Shown here: one piece after another, positions 1 to 8,693 of the stretch
Layout: each line of letters begins with the position of its first letter
How positions within the stretch are numbered: position 1 is the stretch's first letter
Assembly: GCF_007655485.1 (NCBI RefSeq)
Contig: NZ_VJXQ01000004.1
Location: forward strand, 133,214-168,485
Direction: 5' to 3'
DNA: 35,272 bases
DNA from: Halobellus captivus
GTDB taxonomy: Archaea > Halobacteriota > Halobacteria > Halobacteriales > Haloferacaceae
Notes under the pieces: model-generated
Databases searched by the model: none
The model's input: only the letters and a program-made list of their open reading frames with translations
What the model was told of the DNA's origin: nothing
Made by a program: the position numbers and the translations under genes

Positions 1-1
1 G

Positions 2-1309
2 GGGCAGTACAGCACGGAGGCGCTTGCCGCGATCAGTTTCGCGTTCCCGATGGTGTTCCTACTCATCTCGCTCGGGATGGGCCTATCAATCGCCGGAAGC
101 GTCCTCGTCGCGCAGCATATCGGTGCTGGCGAGGAGGATGAAGCGGAGTACGCGGCCTCACAGACGGTGGCGTTCTCCGTTATCGGATCGATACTCCTGG
201 GCGTACTCGGCTACTACGCGGTCGGCCCGTTCATCGGCTTTCTCGGCGCGTCACCAGACGTCCACCCCCTCGCGACGGGGTATATGCAGGTGATATCCGC
301 CGGGATGCCGTTCATGTTCGGGTTCTTCGTCTTCATCGCGCTGATGCGCGGATACGGCGACACGGTCACGCCGATGCTCGTGATGTTCGGCTCGGTCGTG
401 TTGAACATCGCGATCGACCCGATTCTGATCTTCGGATTCGACGGCAATCCGCTGTTCGAGATGATCGGTCTGGAAGGCGTCGAGGCCTCGCTACTCGCCG
501 CGACCGGGTACACGGGCTCCGGAGTCACCGGGGCGGCGATCGCGACGATCTTCTCGCGGGCGCTCGCGTTCGTGGTCGGAATTGTCGTGATGCTCCAGGG
601 AGTCCGCGGCGTGATGATTCACCCGAGTCAGATGCGACCGAACTTCAGCTACCTGCGTCAGCTCCTCGACATCGGCGTCCCGGCGTCCGTCGAGGTTACC
701 GGTCGCGCGCTCTCGGTTAACCTCCTCCTCCTCGTCGTCGGGATGTTCCCGACGACCGTCGTCGCCGCCTTCGGGATCGGTGTCCGCGTGTTCTCGGTCA
801 TTTTCCTCCCGGCGATCGCGGTGGCGCGCGGCGTCGAAACGATGACTGGGCAGAACATCGGTGCGGGAAAGCCCGACCGGGCGGGGACGGCGGCCGACTT
901 CGCCGCGAAGACGATGTTCGTGATTCTCACCGGACTCGGTCTCTTCGCGCTGGTCGCCGCGGAACCGATCGTCGCCATCTTCACAAACGATCCGGAAGTG
1001 ATCCGCGAGGGAAGCACCTTCCTCAGATGGGTCGCACCCAGCTTCGGGTTCATCGGCGTGATGCGCGCCTATTCGGGGAGTTTCCGTGGTGCCGGAAAAA
1101 CGCTCACCGCCGCGGTCATCGCCGTGATAATGTTGGGTATGATTCGGATCCCCGTCGCGTACACCGCGTCGCTGAATTTCGGTTCGGAGGGGATCTGGTT
1201 GGCCTTCCCGATCTCGAACGTCGCGGGCGCGCTTATCGCGTACACGTGGTATCGACGGGGAACCTGGCGTACGGGATCGGTCCGTCAACCCACCCCGGCC
1301 GACGACTGA
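2..1309 (+). CDS. MATE family multidrug/Na+ efflux transporter, 5' partial
   Basis: Inner-membrane exporter of the MATE family, which expels organic cations or drugs in exchange for Na+ or H+. The frame is already open at base 2, reading GQYSTEALAAISFAFPMVF, a conserved early MATE segment, so the true start lies before the window; the first ATG at 50 is internal. About 436 residues are visible, close to the family's 450-480, so only the first helix is probably missing. Seen: many hydrophobic segments, the family-like stretch GAAIATIFSRALAF in the first half, and the repeat-like second half (GVPASVEVTGRALSV, then GQNIGAGKPDRA). In MATE proteins GQN(I/L)GAG is a conserved loop that recurs in both halves (here GQNIGAG and, earlier, AQHIGAG). 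It ends convergent with the next gene. Substrate is unknown. Confidence 0.93.
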   Translation, partial: GQYSTEALAAISFAFPMVFLLISLGMGLSIAGSVLVAQHIGAGEEDEAEYAASQTVAFSVIGSILLGVLGYYAVGPFIGFLGASPDVHPLATGYMQVISAGMPFMFGFFVFIALMRGYGDTVTPMLVMFGSVVLNIAIDPILIFGFDGNPLFEMIGLEGVEASLLAATGYTGSGVTGAAIATIFSRALAFVVGIVVMLQGVRGVMIHPSQMRPNFSYLRQLLDIGVPASVEVTGRALSVNLLLLVVGMFPTTVVAAFGIGVRVFSVIFLPAIAVARGVETMTGQNIGAGKPDRAGTAADFAAKTMFVILTGLGLFALVAAEPIVAIFTNDPEVIREGSTFLRWVAPSFGFIGVMRAYSGSFRGAGKTLTAAVIAVIMLGMIRIPVAYTASLNFGSEGIWLAFPISNVAGALIAYTWYRRGTWRTGSVRQPTPADD

Positions 1310-1393
1310 AGCACATCGAATAGCGTCGACTCCCCACGCTCTCGGTTACCCGCCGGAACCGGTCGGAATCGTTGCGACTGGTCGGTGACCGAC

Positions 1394-1633
1394 CTATAGG
1401 CGGTCGTCGTCGAGCCCGCCGGGATCGGACGCCGTATCGAATAGGTTGTTCTCCGCGCCTTCCATAAAGTCGTCTCCAGGTTGGCTGTCGTCGGCGACGT
1501 CGACGTTGTAGGCGTCGATACCCATCGTGAGCAACTCTTCGACGGCCTGTTCTTCGGTAACGAACTCTTCGTCGACTAACTGTTCGAACTCGCTCAGCAG
1601 TTCATCGGGGAGCGTCACTTCAACGATTGGCAT
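1394..1633 (-). CDS. Small ribbon-helix-helix-like protein (79 aa)
   Basis: A short acidic protein whose first half, MPIVEVTLPDELLSEFEQLV, has the look of a ribbon-helix-helix (CopG/Arc-type) fold: one beta strand (VEVTLP) followed by two helices, the second carrying EEQAVEELLTMGIDAY. Haloarchaea have many such uncharacterised RHH-like small proteins, which can act as DNA-binding dimers or antitoxins. No toxin-like gene is adjacent. The C-terminal third is low-complexity and acidic. The start at 1633 is chosen over an upstream in-frame ATG at 1711 because the RHH motif begins at this Met and the extra 26 residues are basic and unlike the rest. It is convergent with the MATE gene. DNA binding is an inference from fold resemblance only. 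Confidence 0.7.
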   Translation of the reverse strand: MPIVEVTLPDELLSEFEQLVDEEFVTEEQAVEELLTMGIDAYNVDVADDSQPGDDFMEGAENNLFDTASDPGGLDDDRL

Positions 1634-1847
1634 TAGCTCCGGCTTCGTCCTCAGGGTACTTGAGTGATGGCGTTCGACAACCGATCGAATGAGAGCGCCG
1701 AACGGTCCCACACGAAGCGCGTACCAAAAGTGAACCAGACAAGTATATCAGAATAACATATATGATTGAATTTATGTAATTACGTACATAGCGCGGAGTG
1801 TGGACCACCGCCGAATACCGTTGTACCGGAAAGCCATCACTACTACA

Positions 1848-1856
1848 TTTACATTT
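1848..1856 (+). promoter_or_regulatory. TATA-like box of rdfA
   Basis: TTTACATTT is centred 26 bases before the ATG at 1878. This matches the haloarchaeal leaderless arrangement and decides that start over the upstream in-frame ATG at 1800. The preceding 100 bases (1735-1795) are unusually AT-rich. Confidence 0.55.
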
Positions 1857-1877
1857 GTTCGGCACAACCGGCGAACT

Positions 1878-2504
1878 ATGAGCGAAACACCCGATCCGAC
1901 CCGTTCGAAAGTCGGACGACTCATCGAAACGTACGAGATGAATGACGTGGGACAGGAGCTCGAAGACCGGTGGACAGGGACCGGCTACGAGAGTCAGAGT
2001 CTCCGGTCCCTCGCGGATTGGTTCAACGAGCGGCTTCTCGCGATGAAACTCGAACGGGCCGGTGAAAACCCGATCGACGGGGAAGTGGCGAACCTGTACC
2101 GACTGCTCACCGAAGACGACGTGACCGCCGGTATGCGAGTCGACGCGGAGGCGACGCTCGAACGCAACGGCATCGATCCCGACGAACTCCGGACGGAGTT
2201 CGTCTCTCATCAAGCCGTCTATACGTATCTCACCGAGTTCAGGGGTGCGTCCAAAGAACGCTCGCCCGGAGATCGGCTTCAAAGCGTTCGGACGACCGTC
2301 CAACGACTTCAGAGCCGGCTCATCGCGGTCGTCGAAAACAACCTCGATCAACTGCGAACGACCGAGCGGCTCGTGCTCGGAAGTTTCAACGTCCTCGTGG
2401 ATATACAGGTACTCTGTGAGGACTGCGGGGCGAGTTACCCGATCACGGATCTCCTCGATCGCGGCGGCTGTGACTGTCAGAGCGATTCCGATACTATCGA
2501 ATGA
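1878..2504 (+). CDS. rdfA: Rod-determining factor RdfA-like protein (208 aa)
   Basis: Resembles the haloarchaeal family named rod-determining factor RdfA, whose characterised member is needed for rod-shaped cells in Haloferax volcanii. Seen: the family-typical N-terminus SKVGRLIETYEMNDVGQELE, the block SLRSLADWFNERLLAMKLERAG, the segment GEVANLYRLLTEDDVTAGMR, then VSHQAVYTYLTEFRGASKE, a helical region rich in Gln and Arg, and a C-terminal Cys cluster (CEDCG near residue 178, then CDC near 199) that could bind zinc. Length fits the family. The start at 1878 is set by the TATA box 26 bases upstream. Haloarchaeal genomes usually hold several RdfA paralogues, so this copy need not be the shape determinant; many members are known only by homology. 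No shape genes lie beside it. Confidence 0.85.
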   Translation: MSETPDPTRSKVGRLIETYEMNDVGQELEDRWTGTGYESQSLRSLADWFNERLLAMKLERAGENPIDGEVANLYRLLTEDDVTAGMRVDAEATLERNGIDPDELRTEFVSHQAVYTYLTEFRGASKERSPGDRLQSVRTTVQRLQSRLIAVVENNLDQLRTTERLVLGSFNVLVDIQVLCEDCGASYPITDLLDRGGCDCQSDSDTIE

Positions 2505-2954
2505 TCTCGTCAACCGAAAAGGACATTTTCGTCACGAGACGGATGGGATATTCGGACGGTGATGGCGAAGGTGGTCCGCTGAGCAACGATACCAGTGGCA
2601 TCGAAGCCACTACTGAAGGTGAGACGTTCGTGAACACACGGAGAGATACGCAATGGTACGGAGATGGATCTCTACATTACAGGACTATTTTTGTAAAGGA
2701 TTCGGAATGAGTCAACACAAATACGACACTATCGGATATTATATGGTCCATTTAAGATAGCATAAAGAACCGATATTTTCAAATATATCCGCATAAAACC
2801 ACAAATTTGTTTGGATAGCTCTCCAGACACTGGTTACAAGGAAGAACTGATGGGAAGACCATTTCCGATAGATACGGATCGTATATACGGGCGAATCCTC
2901 TGCAATCCAACGGATTCGACGGACCGCCACGCGATATGTTGCTCGTAAACGTAA
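2505..2954. other. AT-rich intergenic stretch after rdfA
   Basis: No convincing gene. A 69-codon plus-strand frame (2501-2710) begins with an ATG overlapping the rdfA stop (ATGA), which would fit translational coupling, but it shows no recognisable family and lacks the acidic bias of the neighbours. From about 2690 to 2830 the DNA turns very AT-rich, with short self-complementary pieces such as GATAT-N8-ATATC near 2772-2789. This could be a transcription end or foreign DNA. Confidence 0.4.
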
Positions 2955-2956
2955 CG

Positions 2957-2962
2957 TTATAT
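2957..2962 (+). promoter_or_regulatory. TATA-like box of the Rieske gene
   Basis: TTATAT is centred about 26 bases before the ATG at 2986, favouring that start over the in-frame ATG at 2965. It overlaps the 8-base palindrome TAACGTTA (2952-2959), which could serve as an operator. Confidence 0.55.
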
Positions 2963-2985
2963 CTGTGTGTTCCTACGGTGGCGAT

Positions 2986-3309
2986 ATGACGGAGACTAGT
3001 GCGGATGAGTCCGCGCTCCAGAAGGTTGCAACCACAGACGAACTTGAACCGGGTTCTTCCTCGGTGGTCGATGTCGACGGAGAGCAGGTCGCGCTGTTCA
3101 ACATCGAGGGCGAATACTTCGCTCTCAGCAACGTCTGTCCGCATCAGGGTGGTCCGCTCGGACAGGGGCGGGTAGAGGATAACTGCGTGTACTGCCCGTG
3201 GCACGGGTGGCAGTTCGACGTCGAAACCGGCGAGCACGTTCAGGGCGAGGATGCGGTCGGAACGTACGACGTGGTCGTCGAAGACGACGAGATCCACATT
3301 CGTCTGTAA
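2986..3309 (+). CDS. Rieske [2Fe-2S] ferredoxin-type protein (107 aa)
   Basis: A stand-alone Rieske-domain electron carrier, soluble by appearance. The cluster ligands are visible as C51-P-H53 and C70-P-W-H73 (boxes CPHQGG and CPWHGW), the pattern of Rieske ferredoxins that pass electrons to ring-hydroxylating or related oxygenases. There is no signal peptide or membrane anchor, so it is not a bc-complex Rieske protein. Length of about 107 residues is typical. The start at 2986 is supported by a TATA box at 2957-2962. An amidohydrolase follows 122 bases downstream with its own TATA box. No oxygenase large subunit is in the window, so its partner is unknown. Proximity to the amidohydrolase suggests a shared catabolic role, which is inference. 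Confidence 0.92.
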   Translation: MTETSADESALQKVATTDELEPGSSSVVDVDGEQVALFNIEGEYFALSNVCPHQGGPLGQGRVEDNCVYCPWHGWQFDVETGEHVQGEDAVGTYDVVVEDDEIHIRL

Positions 3310-3400
3310 GGGCGCCGCAGGTCGAGAACGCCTTCGTGGCGACGGCGTATAGCGGTATTGCCGTCCAACGATCGAACCACCTGACACGAAAAACCAGGGA

Positions 3401-3407
3401 TATTAAG
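3401..3407 (+). promoter_or_regulatory. TATA-like box of the amidohydrolase gene
   Basis: TATTAAG is centred 28 bases before the ATG at 3432. It fixes this ATG as the start although the frame stays open back to 3198. Confidence 0.55.
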
Positions 3408-3431
3408 TTCTGTTCCGTCCACCTGCTGGGT

Positions 3432-4496
3432 ATGGATCACACGGTGATTGATGGCGAGTGGCACAGTGCGGAGTCCGGCGCTGACATCCGCGAATACATC
3501 GCTGACGACGAGATGCGCGAAAACGAGGAGCAGGGATATCTCGCCGGACCCAAAGACTGGGGGCCGGTCCAGTGGGACGGCTGGGACCGCAGCGCCGGTG
3601 GCCGCACCGAGATCAACATCCACTCGCCGGACATCAAAACGGCCGAGGACATCGATCCCGTGCGCGAACAACTCGGTATCGACACCGTCGTGTTCTCCCC
3701 GGGCCAGTTCCGCATGACGACGATTCCCGCACAGGATAAACAGGTGATGTACATGCGCGCGTTCAACGATCTCACGGTAGATCGGTTCGCACGCGGTGAC
3801 GGGACTTACTACGCGAAACTCTATATTTTCGGCAACCACCCCGAGGAGAGCGCCGAGGAAATCGAGCGCTACGGCGACGAAGACGGTGTCGTCGGTGCGA
3901 TGATCACCGACGTCGGCCCCACGTATCCGATGGGTCACAAGAGCTACGAACCGATCTACGAGGCCGCCGAAAAGCACGATCTCCCGATAATCCTGCACTC
4001 GACGACGGGCATCGTGGCCGGATTCCCCATCGCGGGGATGCAGTCGAAGAACTTCGCGGAGTTCCACACGCTCGCGCACACCATCCCGAAGATGTGGCAC
4101 GCCAACAGCCTCATCCTCAGAGGAATCGTCGAACAGTACGACGTCGACTTCGGCTTCTGGGAGGGCGGTCTTTCGTGGATCCCGGCCTTAGGCGAGCGAT
4201 TGGACCGCGAGTACCTCGAACGGTCGAGCGAGTTCGCGGAGCTGTCGAAACTCCCGAGCGAATACCTCTCGGAGTTCTACTACGGGACGCAACCGCTCCC
4301 CGAGGAGGCCACAAAGATGGTCGACGTCGTCGACCTCATCGAGCGTGCCGACCTCGAAGACCAAGTGATCTACTGTTCGGACCGACCACACCAAGACTTC
4401 GACGCGCCAGCGGCCGTCAATAATGTCGAAGGGCTGAGTGATGAGCAAAAGCAAAAGATATTCGAGGATAACGCGCGGGAGCTGTTCGGAATCTGA
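3432..4496 (+). CDS. Amidohydrolase family 2 (ACMSD-like) protein (354 aa)
   Basis: A TIM-barrel metal-dependent hydrolase or decarboxylase of the amidohydrolase-2 family, related to 2-amino-3-carboxymuconate semialdehyde decarboxylase. Seen: the first-strand motif VIDGEWH near the N-terminus; PIILHSTTG with the metal-type His near residue 180; EFHTLAH around 200; MWHANSLILRG and FWEGGLSWIPALGERLD near 235-255; and CSDRPHQDFD, matching the family's terminal catalytic Asp (family pattern TDYPH). Where many members carry a His-Gly-Gly, this one has Glu-Gly-Gly, as in a known subfamily. The start rests on the TATA box at 3401-3407. The neighbours, a Rieske protein upstream and hydantoinase genes 104 bases downstream, suggest a degradation pathway. 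A second family member sits at 34915. The substrate is unknown. Confidence 0.9.
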   Translation: MDHTVIDGEWHSAESGADIREYIADDEMRENEEQGYLAGPKDWGPVQWDGWDRSAGGRTEINIHSPDIKTAEDIDPVREQLGIDTVVFSPGQFRMTTIPAQDKQVMYMRAFNDLTVDRFARGDGTYYAKLYIFGNHPEESAEEIERYGDEDGVVGAMITDVGPTYPMGHKSYEPIYEAAEKHDLPIILHSTTGIVAGFPIAGMQSKNFAEFHTLAHTIPKMWHANSLILRGIVEQYDVDFGFWEGGLSWIPALGERLDREYLERSSEFAELSKLPSEYLSEFYYGTQPLPEEATKMVDVVDLIERADLEDQVIYCSDRPHQDFDAPAAVNNVEGLSDEQKQKIFEDNARELFGI

Positions 4497-4570
4497 CGGG
4501 GAAGTGCTCATCGAAGGAGATCCTGGGACCGGTTGCGTGAGCCGTCGCAACCGCTCCGATATCTCCCACG

Positions 4571-4578
4571 CTTATCAC
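4571..4578 (+). promoter_or_regulatory. TATA-like box of hyuA
   Basis: CTTATCAC is centred 26 bases before the hyuA ATG at 4601. The hydantoinase pair therefore probably has its own leaderless promoter and need not read through from the amidohydrolase. Confidence 0.45.
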
Positions 4579-4600
4579 GGTCCCGCGGCATACGACCGGT

Positions 4601-6610
4601 ATGCCGATCAAACTCGGGGCTGACGTCGGAGGCACGTTCACCGACGTCGTCCTCGAAACCGAAACCTCGCTCGTGACGACGAAAGTCCCGAGCACCGACG
4701 ACCAGAGTCGCGGGGTGATACGCGGAATCCGCAGAGCGTGTGATCGTGCGGGTATCGACCCCGCCGACGTCGAGGAGTTCAGCCACGCGATGACCGTTTC
4801 GGTCAACGCGCTCCTCGAACGAAACGGGGCGAAGACGGCGCTCGTGACGACCGAGGGGTTCCGAGATGTCCTCGAAATCGGCCGTCAGAACCGACGGGGC
4901 CTCTACGATCCCGAGGCGGATCGACCGGAGCCGCTCGTCCCCCGTCGCCGTCGGTTCGGGGTTCCGGAACGAACGACGCCTGACGGAGTCACAACAGTCG
5001 TCGACGAGGACGCGGTCCGCGATGTCGCAGTCCGAATCCGAGACCTCGGGGTAGAGAGCGTCGCCGTCGCGCTACTGCACGCGTACGCGGATCCGAGCAA
5101 CGAACGCCGCGTCGTCGACGTGCTCGAATCCGAACTCGACGTTCCGATCATCGCTTCGCACGAGGTCCTCTCGGCGTTCCGCGAGTACGAGCGCACGTCG
5201 ACGACGGTCGTCGACGCGTACGTGACACCCGCGATCGACAGCTATCTCGGCGGCCTGGCTGAACGGGCGGCAGACGAGGGTGTTCCAGCGCCGCTCGTAA
5301 TGCAGGCGAACGGCGGTATCGCCGATATCGATACGGTTCGAGAACGCGCCGTCACAACGACGATGTCCGGGCCAGCGGCGGGCGTCGTCGGTGCGAACGC
5401 CGCGGCCGGGGGCGCTGTCGAGACGCACGACCTTCGAGGGCTGATCACCTTCGATATGGGTGGGACGTCGAGCGACGTCAGCGTCGTTCGCGAGGGCGAG
5501 GTCGAACGCACGACGACCGGCACCATCGACGGCCTTCCCGTCCACACGCCGATGGTAGACGTGACCACCGTCGGGGCTGGAGGCGGTTCGATCGCGTGGG
5601 TCGATTCCGGCGGCGCGCTCCAAGTGGGGCCGAAATCGGCCGGTGCCGACCCCGGCCCGGCCTGTTACGGGAACGGCGGAACGGAACCGACTGTCACCGA
5701 CGCGAACCTTGTCCTCGGGTACCTCGGAGGTGAAACGACGCTCGGGGGGACGCTCTCTCTCGACGTCGACGCGGCTCACGACGTGCTATCGGCGCTTGCC
5801 GACGAAGCGGGAATGGCTGATTCGGTGGCCGCGGCCCGCGGCGTCCATCGGGTGGCGAACGCGACGATGGCTCGTGCGATCCGTTCGGCCACCGTCGAGC
5901 GCGGTCACGACCCGCGAAAATTCGGCCTCGTCGCCTTCGGTGGAGCCGGACCGATGCACGCGTCCGCACTCGCGTCCAGTCTCGGTATTGAGACGGTCGT
6001 CGTCCCACCGGCCTGTGGCGTGCTCTCGGCGTACGGGCTCCTCGCCGCGGACGAAACGCACGACGCCGTGCAGACGTATCGCACGTCGCTTGACGACACC
6101 GATCCGGTCGACGTCGACGAACGATACGAGGCGCTCACGGAATCGGTCCTCGCCGACGCCCGAGAACCTGACCGAGCGGTACCGCAGCGGCGAGCGGATC
6201 TCCGATACGCGGGGCAGAGTTTCGAGTTATCCGTCGAGGTGGACGACCCGTTCGACCCCGACCGCGTCGAGGGCCGTTTCCACGCTGTGCACGACTCGAC
6301 ATACGGGTATCGAATGGACGACCCCGTTCACGTCGTCAACCTCCGGGTATCGGCGACGATCCCGCGGACCGACCCGAGACCCGATCACGAGGCAGAGGAG
6401 TTGACTCAGAAGGACACGCGGACCGCGCGGTTCGACGACGAAACCACTCACGAGACGTCAGTGTACGATCGATCGACGCTCCCGACCGAAGCGGTCATCG
6501 AGGGACCCACAGTCGTCGAGCAATCAGAGAGCACCGTGGTGATTCCGCCCGCGTGGACGGCGGACGTTCACCGGGACGGGTCGCTCGTCCTCACGGAGGG
6601 CGACCAATGA
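4601..6610 (+). CDS. hyuA: Hydantoinase/oxoprolinase family protein, subunit A (669 aa)
   Basis: ATP-dependent subunit of the N-methylhydantoinase / 5-oxoprolinase / acetone carboxylase superfamily. The pair opens cyclic amides or carboxylates small substrates at the cost of ATP. Seen: the actin-like ATPase phosphate loop DVGGTFTDVVL at residues 8-18; SHAMTVSVNALLERNGAKTALVTTEGF (split here as SHAMTVSVNALLERNG and AKTALVTTEGF), typical of HyuA N-domains; MQANGGI and MSGPAAGVVGA; GLITFDMGGTSSDVSVV, a second phosphate-binding motif; and GPKSAGADPGPACYG, the hallmark of the hydantoinase A domain. The C-terminal domain (about 490-669) is also present. Length matches the family (650-700). The ATG of subunit B overlaps its stop codon, so they are translated together. 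Similarity in this superfamily does not fix the substrate. Confidence 0.93.
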   Translation: MPIKLGADVGGTFTDVVLETETSLVTTKVPSTDDQSRGVIRGIRRACDRAGIDPADVEEFSHAMTVSVNALLERNGAKTALVTTEGFRDVLEIGRQNRRGLYDPEADRPEPLVPRRRRFGVPERTTPDGVTTVVDEDAVRDVAVRIRDLGVESVAVALLHAYADPSNERRVVDVLESELDVPIIASHEVLSAFREYERTSTTVVDAYVTPAIDSYLGGLAERAADEGVPAPLVMQANGGIADIDTVRERAVTTTMSGPAAGVVGANAAAGGAVETHDLRGLITFDMGGTSSDVSVVREGEVERTTTGTIDGLPVHTPMVDVTTVGAGGGSIAWVDSGGALQVGPKSAGADPGPACYGNGGTEPTVTDANLVLGYLGGETTLGGTLSLDVDAAHDVLSALADEAGMADSVAAARGVHRVANATMARAIRSATVERGHDPRKFGLVAFGGAGPMHASALASSLGIETVVVPPACGVLSAYGLLAADETHDAVQTYRTSLDDTDPVDVDERYEALTESVLADAREPDRAVPQRRADLRYAGQSFELSVEVDDPFDPDRVEGRFHAVHDSTYGYRMDDPVHVVNLRVSATIPRTDPRPDHEAEELTQKDTRTARFDDETTHETSVYDRSTLPTEAVIEGPTVVEQSESTVVIPPAWTADVHRDGSLVLTEGDQ

Positions 6611-8286
6611 GTGACACGGCGAACCGGGAGGGAACGCAGTTCGATCCGGTCACACTGGAGATCCTCCGGAACCAACTGGAGGGAGTCGCCGAGGAGATGG
6701 GCCAGGTGCTCGTTCGGAGCGCCTACTCCCCCAACATCAAGGAGCGGCAGGACTGTTCGACCGCGATCTTCGACGCCGCCGGGCGAATGATCGCGCAGGC
6801 CGAACACATCCCCGTCCATCTCGGAGCGATGCCGGAGACGGTCGAGTCGATTCGAGAGCGCGATCCGGACCCCGGCGACGTGTGGATCCTGAACGATCCC
6901 TTCGCGGGCGGGACGCACCTTCCGGACGTGACGCTCGTCTCCCCCCTCGTCTCCGATTCTGGCGCGCCCACGACAACCGACACGAGAGGAGCTGCCGACG
7001 GAGTGGCGGAGATCGTGGGATACGCCGTTTCACGGGCGCACCACGCCGACGTCGGCGGATCATCGCCCGGAAGTATGCCTGCCGGGGCGCGCGAAGTTCA
7101 CGAGGAGGGAATCCGGCTACCGGGCGTTCGACTCGTCAGCGACGACGAGATCGTCGACGACGTCCTCGACATCTTCCTGGCGAACGTGCGCAACGCCTCG
7201 GAGCGTCGAGCCGATCTCCGCGCGCAACTCGCGGCGCACGAACGCGCCGAGAACAGGGTCGGAGAGTTGCTCGATCGGTGGGGAAAATCAACTGTGATCC
7301 GCGGGTTCGACGCGGTCATCGAGTACTCGCGCGAGCGAATCACCGGGGAGCTAGAAACCGTCCCGGACGGGGTCTACACCGCGCGCGACGTCCTCGAAGG
7401 CGACGGTGTCACCGAGTCGGAGATCCCGATCGAGGCGACCGTGACCGTCGACGGCGCAAATGTCGAAGTGGACTTTTCGGAGAGCGCATCGCAGGTGGCC
7501 GGGAACCTCAACGCACCGCTCGCGGTCGCGAAGAGTGCCGTCTACTTCGTCGTGCGGTGCTTGACCGATCCGGAGATTCCACCGAACCACGGTTGCTACG
7601 ACCCGGTGACCGTCATCGCGCCCGAAGGTTCGGTGTTGAATCCGACGCCGCCCGCAGCGGTCGTCGGGGGGAACGTCGAGACCAGCCAGCGCGTGACCGA
7701 TGTCGTCTTCGCGGCCTTCGCCGAGGCGGTCCCCGACCGGGTACCCGCGCAGGGGCAGGGAACGATGAACAACCTCATCATCGGCTCTCGCACCGGGGAT
7801 TTCGCGTATTACGAGACGATCGGCGGCGGCGCGGGGGCGGCGGCGGACGCCGACGGCACCGACGGAATCCAGGTCGGGATGACAAACACGCTCAACACAC
7901 CGATCGAGGTCTTGGAGAGCGAATACCCGCTTTCGGCCGTTCGATACGCCCTCCGCCCCGGGACCGGCGGTGACGGACAACACCGCGGCGGGCTCGGTAT
8001 CGAGCGGACGCTGCACGTGGAGTGCGACGCGACCGTCTCGCTACTGACCGAGCGCCGACGGACGCGGCCGAAGGGAGTCGCTGGAGGCGAGGACGGTGCC
8101 GTCGGTGAGAACCGTATCGCTGGCGAGAGAGTCGGATCGAAGCTCACAGTTGACGTCGACGCCGGGACGACGATATCGGTTCGGACGCCAGGGGGCGGCG
8201 GCCACGGTCACGCTACTGAACGTGATCCGTCCCTTCGGAGAGAGGACCTCAGAGACGGGAAAACTGCGGAGGAGATTCAAAAATAA
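6607..8286 (+). CDS. hyuB: Hydantoinase/oxoprolinase family protein, subunit B (559 aa)
   Basis: Partner of the upstream subunit A in an ATP-dependent cyclic-amide hydrolase or carboxylase. Seen: DPVTLEILRNQLEGVAEEMG at the N-terminus; HIPVHLGAMPETV; the signature NDPFAGGTHLPDVTLVSPLV near residues 96-116; HHADVGGSSPGSMP; a mid-domain NHGCYDPVTVIAPEGSVLNP; the phosphate-rich-like GGNVETSQRVTDVV; and the family-typical Gly-rich end GGGGHG. The start at 6607 gives a 4-base ATGA overlap with hyuA and matches where the family begins; an upstream in-frame ATG at 6553 lies inside hyuA and adds unrelated residues. Length is normal (510-580). The two-gene arrangement is conserved in archaea and bacteria. 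The substrate (hydantoin, 5-oxoproline, acetone or other) is open. Confidence 0.93.
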   Translation: MSDTANREGTQFDPVTLEILRNQLEGVAEEMGQVLVRSAYSPNIKERQDCSTAIFDAAGRMIAQAEHIPVHLGAMPETVESIRERDPDPGDVWILNDPFAGGTHLPDVTLVSPLVSDSGAPTTTDTRGAADGVAEIVGYAVSRAHHADVGGSSPGSMPAGAREVHEEGIRLPGVRLVSDDEIVDDVLDIFLANVRNASERRADLRAQLAAHERAENRVGELLDRWGKSTVIRGFDAVIEYSRERITGELETVPDGVYTARDVLEGDGVTESEIPIEATVTVDGANVEVDFSESASQVAGNLNAPLAVAKSAVYFVVRCLTDPEIPPNHGCYDPVTVIAPEGSVLNPTPPAAVVGGNVETSQRVTDVVFAAFAEAVPDRVPAQGQGTMNNLIIGSRTGDFAYYETIGGGAGAAADADGTDGIQVGMTNTLNTPIEVLESEYPLSAVRYALRPGTGGDGQHRGGLGIERTLHVECDATVSLLTERRRTRPKGVAGGEDGAVGENRIAGERVGSKLTVDVDAGTTISVRTPGGGGHGHATERDPSLRREDLRDGKTAEEIQK

Positions 8287-8659
8287 CACCGCCGGGGGGA
8301 TGCCCAACCGACGGGGAGAGACCGTATTCGTTCCGGCCTTCGAACGCGATCCTGTGGACCTGTTCAATACGTGAGCGAGTTTTGACGTTTCGGAGTGAAT
8401 GGACTGATACAGTCGATTGTGACTGCTTTGACCGTGATCGGGTCGTGTGTAGTTGCGCGAACGAAGGCCTGAGAACTCCCGTTGGGTGGGACCTCCCGAA
8501 GTGTTCCTCACCTCGATTTCGACGATTTTTTCCCACGGTATTCCCCCGCAGCGATCAACACGTTCATTGGCGTCCCAGACCATTGCGTGTGTCCCAGTGG
8601 GCGGACGTGCGCGATAGCAACACACAGCAGGCTTAATCGCTTTCAGTTGCAGGCACATC
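8287..8659. other. Intergenic stretch, no gene seen
   Basis: No acceptable gene. A long minus-strand open frame (8041-8658) runs across it and into the end of hyuB, but its composition is basic and Ser-rich, unlike true genes here, and it has no recognisable motif. Stretches such as the run of T at 8524-8531 are unremarkable. It may hold old transposon debris, but I could not recognise any element. Confidence 0.4.
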
Positions 8660-8668
8660 GTTTACGAC
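8660..8668 (+). promoter_or_regulatory. TATA-like box of the Cys-rich copper-binding protein gene
   Basis: GTTTACGAC is centred 30 bases before the ATG at 8694, in the usual place for a short-leader or leaderless transcript. Confidence 0.4.
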
Positions 8669-8693
8669 CTTGCTGGATGTCATCTAAGGCGGT

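Noticed and set aside
491-1288. 265-codon minus-strand frame inside the MATE gene
   Set aside because: Its composition (very high Arg, Asp, His) is that of an antisense shadow of a GC-rich gene, and the MATE frame is clearly the coding one.
2739-2930. 63-codon minus-strand frame in the AT-rich gap after rdfA
   Set aside because: Aromatic-rich odd composition, no family, no promoter; AT-rich DNA readily yields such frames.
8041-8658. 205-codon minus-strand frame overlapping the end of hyuB
   Set aside because: Basic, Ser-rich and motif-free; it covers the hyuB C-terminus, so it is probably not coding.
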